A DNA stretch of 21,442 nt, from the NCBI GenBank assembly GCA_934247125.1, contig CAKQIZ010000025.1, positions 1 to 21,442 on the forward strand. Reading direction: 5' to 3'. The stretch is from an uncultured Clostridia bacterium. Its GTDB lineage: Bacteria > Bacillota > Clostridia > Peptostreptococcales > Anaerovoracaceae. The notes beneath the pieces were generated by a model, which saw nothing but the letters and a program-made list of their open reading frames with translations, was not told the origin of the DNA and searched no databases. Each line of letters begins with the position of its first letter. Positions within the stretch are counted from its first letter, which is position 1. Made by a program: the position numbers and the translations under genes. Shown here piece after piece: positions 14,427-21,442 of this stretch.

Positions 14427-15734
14427 CTAAACCGTAATCACTGCTTTTATCAGTTTTCGTGATCCCGGTTTATCATTTCTGATTTTAACAGAATCGCTTA
14501 ATTCTTCCAATGCTTTGCCGATTTTTTTCACATCATTTCCATATATGGTACATATGGCATCACCTTCGCGGACATATTCGCCGGTCTTTCTATGAAGATA
14601 AAGACCCGCCGAAAGGTCGACATCATCATCTTTCGTTTCACGGCCTGCTCCGGTATGCTGCGACGCGAGACCGATCCTCATCGTGTCCATCCCGGCTATA
14701 TACCCGTCACACCACGCTTTCAGATCTTCCGATATCTCCGCAGAAGGGAGCAGTCCCGGATCTTCCGTGATATCCGGATCTCCCCCCTGCGCCGCCACGA
14801 ACTCCCTGAACTTTTGCAGCGCACTTCCGTCACGCAGCGCCTGTGCGGCTTTCTGCTCGCCCTCCTGCAGCGACGAGACTTTACCGCCCAGATAAATCAT
14901 GGTGCCCGCAAGCTTTACAGAAAGCTCCGTGATATCATCCGGCCCTTCGTTCTTCAGTACCTGTATCGCCTCTCTGACCTCAAGCGCATTCCCGACTGCA
15001 CGACCGAGCGGCTGATCCATGTCTGTGATGACAGCGACAGTCTCCTTGCCGGCAGCCGTACCGATCTTTACCATGATTTCAGCAAGTCTTCGAGCGTCCT
15101 GCTCTGTTTTCATGAACGCACCGCTGCCGCACTTTACATCAAGAAGGATCGCATCCGACCCTGCCGCAAGCTTCTTGCTCATGATACTTGATGTTATCAG
15201 ACTCAGGTTGTCCACAGTTCCCGTGACATCTCTCAGCGCATATATCTTCTTGTCGGCAGGCGCGATATGGCCGGTCTGACCTGTGACAGCGATGCCTGTG
15301 CTGTTCACCTGTTTCACGAATTCCTCGTATGACATAGCGACATGGAAACCGGGTATCGATTCGAGTTTATCTATCGTTCCTCCCGTGAATCCCAGCCCGC
15401 GGCCGCTCATCTTCGCCACCGGCACGCCGCACGCCGCAGCAGCCGGTCCGACGATCAGCGTGGTCTTGTCTCCGACACCGCCCGTGCTGTGCTTGTCAAC
15501 CTTGATGCCTGTGATCCCGCTCAGATCCATCACTTCGCCTGAATCTCTCATCGCCTTCGTCAGACATATCGTCTCCTCATCACTCATGCCGCGAAAATAC
15601 ACAGCCATCAGGAACGCGGACATCTGATAGTCAGGTATCGCTCCTGACGTGTATCCATCAACGATGTACCTTATCTCATCCTCCGAAAGCTCTCCGCCGT
15701 CTCTCTTTTTTATTATGATATCTACAGTGTTCAT
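14427..15734 (-). CDS. pdp: Pyrimidine-nucleoside phosphorylase
   Basis: A cytoplasmic enzyme that splits uridine, deoxyuridine or thymidine with phosphate into base and (deoxy)ribose 1-phosphate, as part of pyrimidine salvage. The 435-aa length and sequence fit the Pdp/DeoA family. The phosphate-binding KHSTGGVGDKT lies at 81-91 and the family signature SGRGLGFTGGTIDKLE at 110-125. The C-terminal alpha/beta part carries the usual GAGRETKDD and REGDAICTIYG stretches. The Bacillota enzyme is usually the broad-specificity Pdp, which I prefer over thymidine-specific DeoA, but sequence alone does not settle this. The ATG has AGGAGG ten bases upstream. It lies 30 bp after the metallophosphoesterase gene and precedes the BMP nucleoside-binding lipoprotein, which supports a nucleoside salvage unit. 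Confidence 0.95.
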   Translation of the reverse strand: MNTVDIIIKKRDGGELSEDEIRYIVDGYTSGAIPDYQMSAFLMAVYFRGMSDEETICLTKAMRDSGEVMDLSGITGIKVDKHSTGGVGDKTTLIVGPAAAACGVPVAKMSGRGLGFTGGTIDKLESIPGFHVAMSYEEFVKQVNSTGIAVTGQTGHIAPADKKIYALRDVTGTVDNLSLITSSIMSKKLAAGSDAILLDVKCGSGAFMKTEQDARRLAEIMVKIGTAAGKETVAVITDMDQPLGRAVGNALEVREAIQVLKNEGPDDITELSVKLAGTMIYLGGKVSSLQEGEQKAAQALRDGSALQKFREFVAAQGGDPDITEDPGLLPSAEISEDLKAWCDGYIAGMDTMRIGLASQHTGAGRETKDDDVDLSAGLYLHRKTGEYVREGDAICTIYGNDVKKIGKALEELSDSVKIRNDKPGSRKLIKAVITV

Positions 15735-15764
15735 CTGATAAAAACCTCCTGTCCATCCGGGTTT

Positions 15765-16478
15765 CTACGGTTTTATGCAAAGCGGCACGCAGTTCAGTCT
15801 GTCGAGCGATACAAGACTGTACTCCACACCGTGGTGCATGCCCTCTATAGCCGTCCTGAAGCCGTCTTCACCGTGGACGTGTCCGTATATCACGCGCTTT
15901 ACACCGTAATCCTCGAATATCTGCTGGAACCCCGAAAACGCCGTCTGCTTCGATACCGGCGGATAATGCAGCACACCTAGTATTTCCGGCTCTTCTCCCG
16001 CATCCGACGCCATCGTCACCGCCTTGTCCAGCGAAGCTCTTAACCTGAGCATCTCCCGCTTGTAGATTCTCTCATCACTTTCACTGAAGTCGTCATTGTC
16101 CGGCGTCAGCCATCCTCTCGTCCCGCATATATAGATGCCTTCGGCAACACAGCAGTCATTCTGCAGGAATGTGACCGTTTCATACATTTTATTTAGTTTT
16201 GTTATGCCGCTCCACCACAGATCGTGATTGCCCTTCGTGATGATCTTGCGGCCGGGCAAGGCGTCGACCCAGTCCAGATCGTACTTCGCCGACTCCAGCT
16301 TCAGCCCCCATGAAATATCGCCCGGCAGTATGACCGTGTCATCCTCCGATATCCTGCTGCACCAGTTCTTCCTTAACCTTTCGGCATGATCGTACCACCT
16401 CGGACCGTATATGTCCATCGGCTTGTCGATCGCAGGATCGAACGAAAGGTGCAGGTCTGCTATAGCATATATGCTCAT
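15765..16478 (-). CDS. Calcineurin-like metallophosphoesterase
   Basis: A 237-aa dimetal phosphoesterase. The metal-binding motifs of the family appear in order: D8-x-H10 (ADLHLSF), G-D54 (PGDISWG), G-N84-H85-D (KGNHDLWW), H171 (LHYPP) and G-H200-V-H202 (YGHVHGE). The tryptophans around GDISWG and GNHDLWW recall a Bacillota subgroup of short cytoplasmic phosphoesterases whose substrates are not well defined. No signal peptide is seen. The ATG has AGAGGATG upstream. It sits in a tight minus-strand run, 28 bp after rmuC and 30 bp before pdp. The natural substrate (nucleotide, cyclic nucleotide or other phosphate ester) cannot be told from sequence. Confidence 0.92.
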   Translation of the reverse strand: MSIYAIADLHLSFDPAIDKPMDIYGPRWYDHAERLRKNWCSRISEDDTVILPGDISWGLKLESAKYDLDWVDALPGRKIITKGNHDLWWSGITKLNKMYETVTFLQNDCCVAEGIYICGTRGWLTPDNDDFSESDERIYKREMLRLRASLDKAVTMASDAGEEPEILGVLHYPPVSKQTAFSGFQQIFEDYGVKRVIYGHVHGEDGFRTAIEGMHHGVEYSLVSLDRLNCVPLCIKP

Positions 16479-16506
16479 TTATATCCATCCTCTGTATTTA
16501 TGTAGT

Positions 16507-17787
16507 TTATTCGAAAAACTTCAGCGTATCGCTGCTGCCTTCCGTCTTTTCAGGCTCCCCGATCGTTGCAACATCTTTGAGCGCACGCTGTATGACTCTC
16601 GTACGCACGCCTACAAGCTTTTCGAGATCTTTCTGCGCCTGTTCCATCTTGGTCTGTGTCTTGACGAGTACATCTCCGAACTTGTCGAACTCTGTCCTCA
16701 CCTTTGCAAGCGTGTCCCACACTTCACCGGACTGCTTCTGCAGCGCCAGCGACCTGAAGCCCATCTGGAAGCTGTTGAGCATCGCTGCCATCGTCGTCGG
16801 TCCCGCTATATTTATGCGGTAGTCTCTCTGCAGCGTATCCACAAGTCCCAGTCTGAGCACTTCCGCATACAGACCTTCGAACGGCAGGAACATTATCGCG
16901 AATTCCGTCGTGTACGGCGGGCTTATATATTTCGTCCTGATATCTTTTGCCGCCTTGAGCACGGCGCTCCTCAGTCCGTCTGTCGCAGTCTTTATCAGCT
17001 GTTTGTCGCCCGTGTCGTACGCGTCGAGCATTCTCGTGTACGCGTCTGCCGGGAATTTCGAGTCTATCGGCAGGTATACAGGCCTGTCGCCTTCGCCCGG
17101 GAATTTTACTGCAAATTCCACTCGCTCGCTGCCGCCCTTTACAGCGACGTTTTCGTCGTACTGTTCCGGGGAAAGTATCTGCGCGAGTATCGCGCCAAGC
17201 TGTATCTCTCCGACTATACCTCTTGTCTTCACATTTGAAAGCACTTTCTTCAGATCTCCGACTCCGGCAGCCAGCGTCTGCATCTGACCCAGCCCTCTCG
17301 TCACCTGCTCAAGAGTGTCACTTACCTGTCTGAACGATCTGCCGATCCTGTCCTCCAGAGTTTTCTGGAGTTTCTCATCGACCGTGTTCCTCATCTCGGA
17401 AAGCTGCCTGTTGTTCTCATCCGTCATCATCGTGATCTTCTTTTCCATCGAGATCCTGATGTTTTCAAGCCTCTGTTCTATGCCCATAGACGTGCTTGCC
17501 AGCTGTCTGTTGAGCTCAGTCAGCCTGCGGCTCTGGTTCTCTGTGCTCTCGCGCTGGTTCTGCGCGATCATCTCTCCCATCTGTCTGACACTCAGCTGGA
17601 CCGTTTCACTCATCTCCTGCCGGGATCTGCGCATCTCTTCGCGTATCTCACGCCGGAGCTCGGCTTCGTTTCCGATGCCGCCTGTTCCGCCTCCTCTTGA
17701 TATCTTTATCATCAGTATTATGACGAGGACTGCAAGTGCTGTCACTGCAATAAACGATCCTGCCAGAAGGATTCCCTGATTTCCCAT
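16507..17787 (-). CDS. rmuC: RmuC family DNA recombination protein
   Basis: A 426-aa protein with an N-terminal membrane segment (about 6-27), a long charged coiled-coil region (about 40-150) and a C-terminal RmuC domain (about 185-395) with GIVGEIQLGAILAQ, PIDSKFPADAYTRM and PFEGLYAEVLR-type stretches. The family is related to PD-(D/E)XK nucleases; in E. coli rmuC affects inversion between short repeats and guards against DNA rearrangement. The E/D-x-K like residues in the PIDSKFP stretch fit that fold. The ATG has AAGGGAG five bases upstream. It lies 24 bp after the tcdA-like gene and 28 bp before the metallophosphoesterase gene, so it is part of the same operon. Confidence 0.95.
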   Translation of the reverse strand: MGNQGILLAGSFIAVTALAVLVIILMIKISRGGGTGGIGNEAELRREIREEMRRSRQEMSETVQLSVRQMGEMIAQNQRESTENQSRRLTELNRQLASTSMGIEQRLENIRISMEKKITMMTDENNRQLSEMRNTVDEKLQKTLEDRIGRSFRQVSDTLEQVTRGLGQMQTLAAGVGDLKKVLSNVKTRGIVGEIQLGAILAQILSPEQYDENVAVKGGSERVEFAVKFPGEGDRPVYLPIDSKFPADAYTRMLDAYDTGDKQLIKTATDGLRSAVLKAAKDIRTKYISPPYTTEFAIMFLPFEGLYAEVLRLGLVDTLQRDYRINIAGPTTMAAMLNSFQMGFRSLALQKQSGEVWDTLAKVRTEFDKFGDVLVKTQTKMEQAQKDLEKLVGVRTRVIQRALKDVATIGEPEKTEGSSDTLKFFE

Positions 17788-17811
17788 GTCGCTCCCTTTC
17801 CTTATCTATTC

Positions 17812-18504
17812 CTACGCCTTTCGCACGCATATATCTCTTATCACTTCACCGGCGATCATCAGTCCCGCCACAGACGGCACGAATGAGATGCTTCCGGGAG
17901 TCGGACCCATGCCGTGCTTTATCGGCAGCTCCTCGGAATAAAGCACCTTGACGCCCTTTATGCCTCTTGCCCTGAGCTCCTTTCGCATCACTTTAGCCAG
18001 CGGACACACCTTCGTCTTTTCTATCGTCGATATCCTGAATCCCGAAGGATCCAGCTTGTTCCCCGTTCCCATCGACGAGATCACCGGCGTTCCCTCGCGG
18101 TATGCCTTCTCGATGATCGCAATCTTTCCCGTGACGTTGTCGATCGCATCTACGACGTAGTCATATTCACTGAAATCAAAATCATCTGCCGTGTCCGGCA
18201 GGAAAAAGCACCGGACTGCTTCTATCTCGCAGTCCGGATTTATATCCGCCACGCGCTCAGCCATCACTTCGGCCTTAGGCCTCCCCACAGTACTGTGGAG
18301 CGCCGGCAGCTGCCTGTTTATATTACTGATATCTATCGTATCCCTGTCGACCAGCGTTATACGCCCTACTCCGGCACGTGCGAGACCTTCCGTGACATAA
18401 CTGCCTACCCCGCCTATGCCGAACACTATCACTGATGCCGAAGCCAGCGCATCTACACCGTCTTCGCCCACCAGCATCCCTGTCCTGATAAACTGTTCTT
18501 TCAT
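17812..18504 (-). CDS. tcdA: tRNA t6A dehydratase-like (TcdA/ThiF superfamily)
   Basis: An E1-like ATP-dependent adenylating enzyme of 230 aa. TcdA (CsdL) converts t6A37 of ANN-decoding tRNAs to its cyclic form. The Rossmann nucleotide motif is FGIGGVGSY (28-36), followed by LVDRDTIDISNINRQ (51-65) and the DAIDN stretch near 119. C167 in KVCPLAKVMRKELRARGI corresponds to the conserved C-terminal region of TcdA proteins, and EELP/GSISFVPSVAGL near the end is family-typical. The length is somewhat below the E. coli protein. The ATG has GAGGG upstream. It is in a minus-strand run, 129 bp after recX. A general ThiF/HesA-like role remains possible, but the overall pattern fits TcdA well. Confidence 0.92.
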   Translation of the reverse strand: MKEQFIRTGMLVGEDGVDALASASVIVFGIGGVGSYVTEGLARAGVGRITLVDRDTIDISNINRQLPALHSTVGRPKAEVMAERVADINPDCEIEAVRCFFLPDTADDFDFSEYDYVVDAIDNVTGKIAIIEKAYREGTPVISSMGTGNKLDPSGFRISTIEKTKVCPLAKVMRKELRARGIKGVKVLYSEELPIKHGMGPTPGSISFVPSVAGLMIAGEVIRDICVRKA

Positions 18505-18633
18505 CTATGCACCCTCTCTGCCGCCGGTCCGCCAGACTCTGCGATATACCAGGATATGCCATTCTCGCTGTGATACCGCCGACCCTTGCGAGCAGCACGA
18601 TATCACGGCTGACCGGCATCCTGCTGCATCCTG

Positions 18634-19098
18634 TTATTTACGCAGACCGTTGATAATCCTGTACACTATATCCTGTGAAAAACCACGCGACGCCAGCCTC
18701 CTGCCGATTTTCGCCTGGAGCCTGCGCATCCCGTCGTAATCGAGCTCTTCCGTATCGATCCCGATCAGCATGCTGTCCGCTATCTTCTGTGCCTCGCTGT
18801 ACTGATCAGGCACATCGTCGAGTTCATCGAATGCCGCGCTGATGATATCTGACGACACGCCCTTCTCCGCAAGCTCGCGCTTTATCCTCGATATCCCGCG
18901 GCCTTTTTCAAAACCGTACTCAAAATACATGATGCTGTAGTCGAGATCGTTTATATATCTGCGAGCCTCCAGCTCGTCGACCGTTTCCTTTATCTCACTG
19001 TCTTCGAATCCTTTTCGCTTCAGATACTGTACGACCTGCTGTCTCGTCCTCGGCTTCACGCTCAGATATCTGACTGCGCTTTCTCTAACATCCGCCAT
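18634..19098 (-). CDS. recX: Regulatory protein RecX
   Basis: A 154-aa RecX family protein, which binds RecA filaments and limits or modulates RecA activity. It is built of helical repeats: AVRYLSVKPRTRQQVVQYL (8-26), DELEARRYINDLDYS (about 41-55), then GISRIKRELAEKGVSSDII (about 68-86) and a third repeat ending in GFSQDIVYRIINGL. The order and length are typical of the family. The ATG has GGGGG upstream. Its start overlaps the end of the MBL hydrolase gene by 14 bp, which suggests translational coupling. recA itself is not in the window. A 135-bp stretch without an assigned gene (18505-18633) separates it from tcdA. Confidence 0.93.
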   Translation of the reverse strand: MADVRESAVRYLSVKPRTRQQVVQYLKRKGFEDSEIKETVDELEARRYINDLDYSIMYFEYGFEKGRGISRIKRELAEKGVSSDIISAAFDELDDVPDQYSEAQKIADSMLIGIDTEELDYDGMRRLQAKIGRRLASRGFSQDIVYRIINGLRK

Positions 19099-19948
19099 AA
19101 ACGTCCCCCGCTGTCGCCACTATGCATGCGTCTCCCAGCATGCTGCGAAGATCGCATATGGCATTTATTCCCGTGCAGTGCACCGGCATCACGCACTCCG
19201 GCGCTTCCGCTGCCACACGCTCCACTACATTCTTTCTGACTTCGTCTGCCGCACTGTAAAGGTGCATGCCTGCGACCAGCAGTGCGATCTTTTCTCCCGG
19301 AAAAAGACTCTTCGCCGTATCCATCGCGGAGATCACACCTGTATGACTGCATCCCGAGAATATGTAAAGTCCGCCGGGCTGTCTTATCACCAGGCACTGT
19401 TCGTGCGACATATCGTCTTCTGCTATGTTCCCGTCCTCGTCTGTATAGTAAAATCTTTCGGATGGAACGAAGCCGTCTTCTTTTACGATCGACCCTGTCA
19501 CGCATATGTCATCTGTGATCCATAAAGGCCTGTCCGTTTTCACGAGCCTGTCATCTATCTCGTCTTTCTCCTCAGCTGTCCACCTGATGCCGTCGTTGGA
19601 ACCATGCAGCCTGCCGTCCTGCAGCGAGTACGATTCTCTGAATGCATCACGATGGATACATATCGGCGCCCTTTCATTTATCCTGCAAAATGCCGGGAAT
19701 CCGCCCGTATGATCGTAATGTCCGTGGCTGACCACCGCCAGATCCACATCTGCCAGATCGATGCCCATACGCTCCGCATTGCGTATCAGTATGTCCGTAG
19801 CACCCGCATCGAACAGGATCCTGCGTTCCGTTGTCTCTATGTATATGGAAAGCCCGTGCTCCGCGATGATGCCTGGGTTATCCGTCTTGTTCTCTACGAG
19901 GAAGCTGATCTTTATGCGATCGCTTATCCTGCTGTTTTCATTATTCAT
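19085..19948 (-). CDS. MBL-fold metallo-hydrolase
   Basis: A 287-aa cytoplasmic metallo-beta-lactamase fold protein. The metal motif SHGHYDHTGG gives H75, H77, D79 and H80; further ligands are probably in FSGCSHTG near residue 200 and PVHCTG near 255. The arrangement recalls the group annotated as dihydropterin/aminobenzene phosphate synthase-like hydrolases (COG1237), whose bacterial members have no settled function. The ATG has AAGGA eight bases upstream. It overlaps the EamA gene end by 8 bp and the recX start by 14 bp, so it is in the middle of a coupled operon. Confidence 0.88.
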   Translation of the reverse strand: MNNENSRISDRIKISFLVENKTDNPGIIAEHGLSIYIETTERRILFDAGATDILIRNAERMGIDLADVDLAVVSHGHYDHTGGFPAFCRINERAPICIHRDAFRESYSLQDGRLHGSNDGIRWTAEEKDEIDDRLVKTDRPLWITDDICVTGSIVKEDGFVPSERFYYTDEDGNIAEDDMSHEQCLVIRQPGGLYIFSGCSHTGVISAMDTAKSLFPGEKIALLVAGMHLYSAADEVRKNVVERVAAEAPECVMPVHCTGINAICDLRSMLGDACIVATAGDVYGGC

Positions 19949-20873
19949 TGCTTTCTTCCTTTTTTCTGTCGCTGAGGCTCATGCCGACAACGCCTGCGAT
20001 TATCAGAGCCGTGCACACGATGTGATACCACATCAGATCTTCGCCAAGCACGACAACTCCTGCGACGATCGATATAGCAGTCGACACATTGCCGAATATC
20101 GTGCCCTTTGCAGCCTCCATCCTGCTCAGCATATAGCTCATCAGATGTGCCGACAGCAGTATGCATCCTATACCCAGATATGCGCCCGCAACGAGCACCT
20201 GAGGGATCGCCAGTGCGGAGAAATAGTCGCCGAAGCTCTCGCCGGTGACGATGTATTTAACTGTGAGTGCGATATGGAACACGATGAACCCGAACACAAC
20301 TATAGAAAATGTTATCTCTGTCGGGGCGTAGTCGTTCCTTGTATACCTCATCAGTATGTTGCTGAGCGCCATCATTATGCTCGAGATCAGCAGCAGCACT
20401 GTTCCCAGCGGATCTATCGTTATCTTTGCCGCGCCCATCACGATCATGAAAACCAGCGATGCGACTGTCAGGCATATGAATACATTCTCGACCCACGACG
20501 ATTTTTCACCGAGAAAAACCGAAGCTATGATCTTTACAAGTATCGGCACGACCGCGAAGATTATCGACCCTTCCACAGAGGTCGAGTACGACAGACCCAA
20601 CACCTGCAGTGCCATGAACCCCACATAAAAGACTGCCGTCAGCAGCAGCTTTCCCTTAGGCTTGTTCCTGATATCGATCTTCACTATCCTGAGCGCCATC
20701 ATCAGCATCATTGCAGCGAATGCGAACGCGTACCTGTAGCACAGCAGATTGAGCCCGCCGGTGTATCTCTGGCATATCTTTATCCCGAGGAACGAAAATC
20801 CCACGAGTACCGAGAAAAATACTGCCGCCGTATAACCTTTTCTTCTTTCTATATCTTTCTGCAGCATGAACAA
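19941..20873 (-). CDS. EamA/DMT family transporter
   Basis: A 310-aa inner-membrane protein with about ten hydrophobic segments in two repeated halves, as in EamA (drug/metabolite transporter) proteins. The first half opens with VFFSVLVGFSFLGIK and contains YRYAFAF; the second half has the AGAYLGIGCILL and TAISIVAGVVVLGE stretches typical of these permeases. Substrates range from amino acids to sugars and cannot be guessed. The start is taken as TTG (20871-20873) because AAAGGA lies five bases before it; an ATG two codons later is at poor spacing. It overlaps the phosphopantetheinyl transferase gene by 25 bp and the MBL gene by 8 bp. Confidence 0.92.
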   Translation of the reverse strand: MFMLQKDIERRKGYTAAVFFSVLVGFSFLGIKICQRYTGGLNLLCYRYAFAFAAMMLMMALRIVKIDIRNKPKGKLLLTAVFYVGFMALQVLGLSYSTSVEGSIIFAVVPILVKIIASVFLGEKSSWVENVFICLTVASLVFMIVMGAAKITIDPLGTVLLLISSIMMALSNILMRYTRNDYAPTEITFSIVVFGFIVFHIALTVKYIVTGESFGDYFSALAIPQVLVAGAYLGIGCILLSAHLMSYMLSRMEAAKGTIFGNVSTAISIVAGVVVLGEDLMWYHIVCTALIIAGVVGMSLSDRKKEESNE

Positions 20874-21388
20874 TATATTCCTTTCTCAAGCTGAAAATCC
20901 GTGAATTCCACATCGCTGCGCCCCAGCACCGGCGTGCCCCCGAGTATCTCTTCAAGGCCTCTGCCGGTGTATTTGCAGTATGCCTCTTTCCTCGCCCACA
21001 GTAAAAAGAAGCCGTCGCTTCCCGTTTTCTCTATATAGCGCTGTTCTTCTTCCGTAAAATATCTTAAACTGACCTTTTCGACTCTGACATTTCTTTCCTG
21101 CTGTATGTCGAGCCCTGCCGGCACATCTGAGACCAGACAGCCGAAATATGCCCCGCTGTGGCTAACCGATATATGCGGCGTGCCGCCGCCACGGCCACAA
21201 ATGACTCCGCCCTCATCCGGATCTGCACAAGTGCCAGCGATATATGGCTTGCCCCTGTCCGTCCGCTCCACGCATCCCGCACGCACCCCGCACTGACGAA
21301 GCGCGTCAAGTATCAGCAGATCGGTCAGTTCTCTGCCCGACGCCTCCGGAAACATGTCTCTGTAGTTTTCATATATATATAATTCCAT
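20849..21388 (-). CDS. 4'-phosphopantetheinyl transferase (Sfp type)
   Basis: A 179-aa enzyme that transfers the phosphopantetheine arm of coenzyme A to a serine of carrier proteins. The signature blocks are PHISVSHSG (71-79), AGLDIQ (91-96) and the helix WARKEAYCKYTGRGL (131-145) with Mg-binding E135; D94 is the other metal residue. The usual GVDxE glutamate is Q96 here, a variant that other Gram-positive members also show as far as I know. A Gly/Asp-rich loop (about 52-70) between the first two blocks is unusual and looks like an insertion. The ATG at 21386-21388 has AGGGG nine bases upstream; a TTG 11 codons earlier lacks a site. It is the first gene of the tight run to the left and no NRPS, PKS or carrier protein gene is in the window. 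Confidence 0.9.
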   Translation of the reverse strand: MELYIYENYRDMFPEASGRELTDLLILDALRQCGVRAGCVERTDRGKPYIAGTCADPDEGGVICGRGGGTPHISVSHSGAYFGCLVSDVPAGLDIQQERNVRVEKVSLRYFTEEEQRYIEKTGSDGFFLLWARKEAYCKYTGRGLEEILGGTPVLGRSDVEFTDFQLEKGIYCSCCRKI

Positions 21389-21442
21389 AAAATGATCCCC
21401 TGAAAGCCTCTCACACGTCAAATGATAAAGAGCGATAAAAAG

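Noticed and set aside
18323..18619. Minus-strand 98-codon frame across the recX-tcdA gap
   Set aside because: Most of it lies inside tcdA in another frame, and there is no convincing ribosome binding site; kept only as a low-interest gap observation.
19761..20894. Plus-strand open frame of 377 codons
   Set aside because: It is antisense to the MBL and EamA genes, is very rich in His, Arg, Tyr and Cys, and has no plausible domain.

Overview
The window looks like chromosomal DNA from an anaerobic, low-to-mid-GC member of the Clostridia (Bacillota), possibly a Lachnospiraceae or Anaerovoracaceae relative. This rests on strong GGAGG-type ribosome binding sites, sigma-A type promoters and the mix of families: an M29 aminopeptidase, a CdaR regulator, a BMP lipoprotein with a pyrimidine nucleoside phosphorylase, DUF3343, and SH3b/glucosaminidase cell-wall proteins. 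No sequence search was possible, so the lineage is an inference.

Layout, left to right. (1) Bases 1-510 are AT-rich and carry no intact gene. They hold a decayed reading frame and a near-copy of the 3' end of the neighbouring tRNA-Ser(CGA), which looks like the scar of an element that used this tRNA as attachment site. The tRNA (549-636, minus) has its own promoter and a long hairpin terminator. (2) A diacylglycerol-kinase-type lipid kinase (minus) and an M29 aminopeptidase (plus) are divergent. (3) A short-form CstA transporter and a two-membrane-segment protein of unknown function form a minus-strand pair. (4) Two surface genes follow: a secreted protein with five SH3b repeats and a glucosaminidase domain, transcribed from a perfect-consensus promoter, and a membrane-anchored cohesin-like protein. 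(5) A D-Ala-D-Ala carboxypeptidase (PBP5 type) is followed by a DUF3343 protein. (6) A lone plus-strand CdaR-type regulator has an 18-bp perfect palindrome over its promoter.

(7) From the right edge to 12544 almost everything is on the minus strand and tightly packed: 4'-phosphopantetheinyl transferase, EamA transporter, MBL-fold hydrolase, RecX, TcdA/ThiF-like protein, RmuC, metallophosphoesterase, pyrimidine nucleoside phosphorylase, BMP lipoprotein and a TetR regulator. The first four overlap end to start. The last three form a plausible nucleoside uptake/salvage and regulation module.

The most unusual signal lies between the phosphorylase and BMP genes: two tandem 46-48 nt units whose flanks are identical, while one hairpin stem in each differs by changes that keep the base pairing. 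This is the mark of a structured RNA element, and it ends right at the BMP ribosome binding site. Other points worth a look are the tRNA-Ser scar, a promoter embedded in a 30-bp inverted repeat, and a terminator-like structured leader before the carboxypeptidase gene. No CRISPR array, intact insertion sequence, rRNA or defence system was seen.
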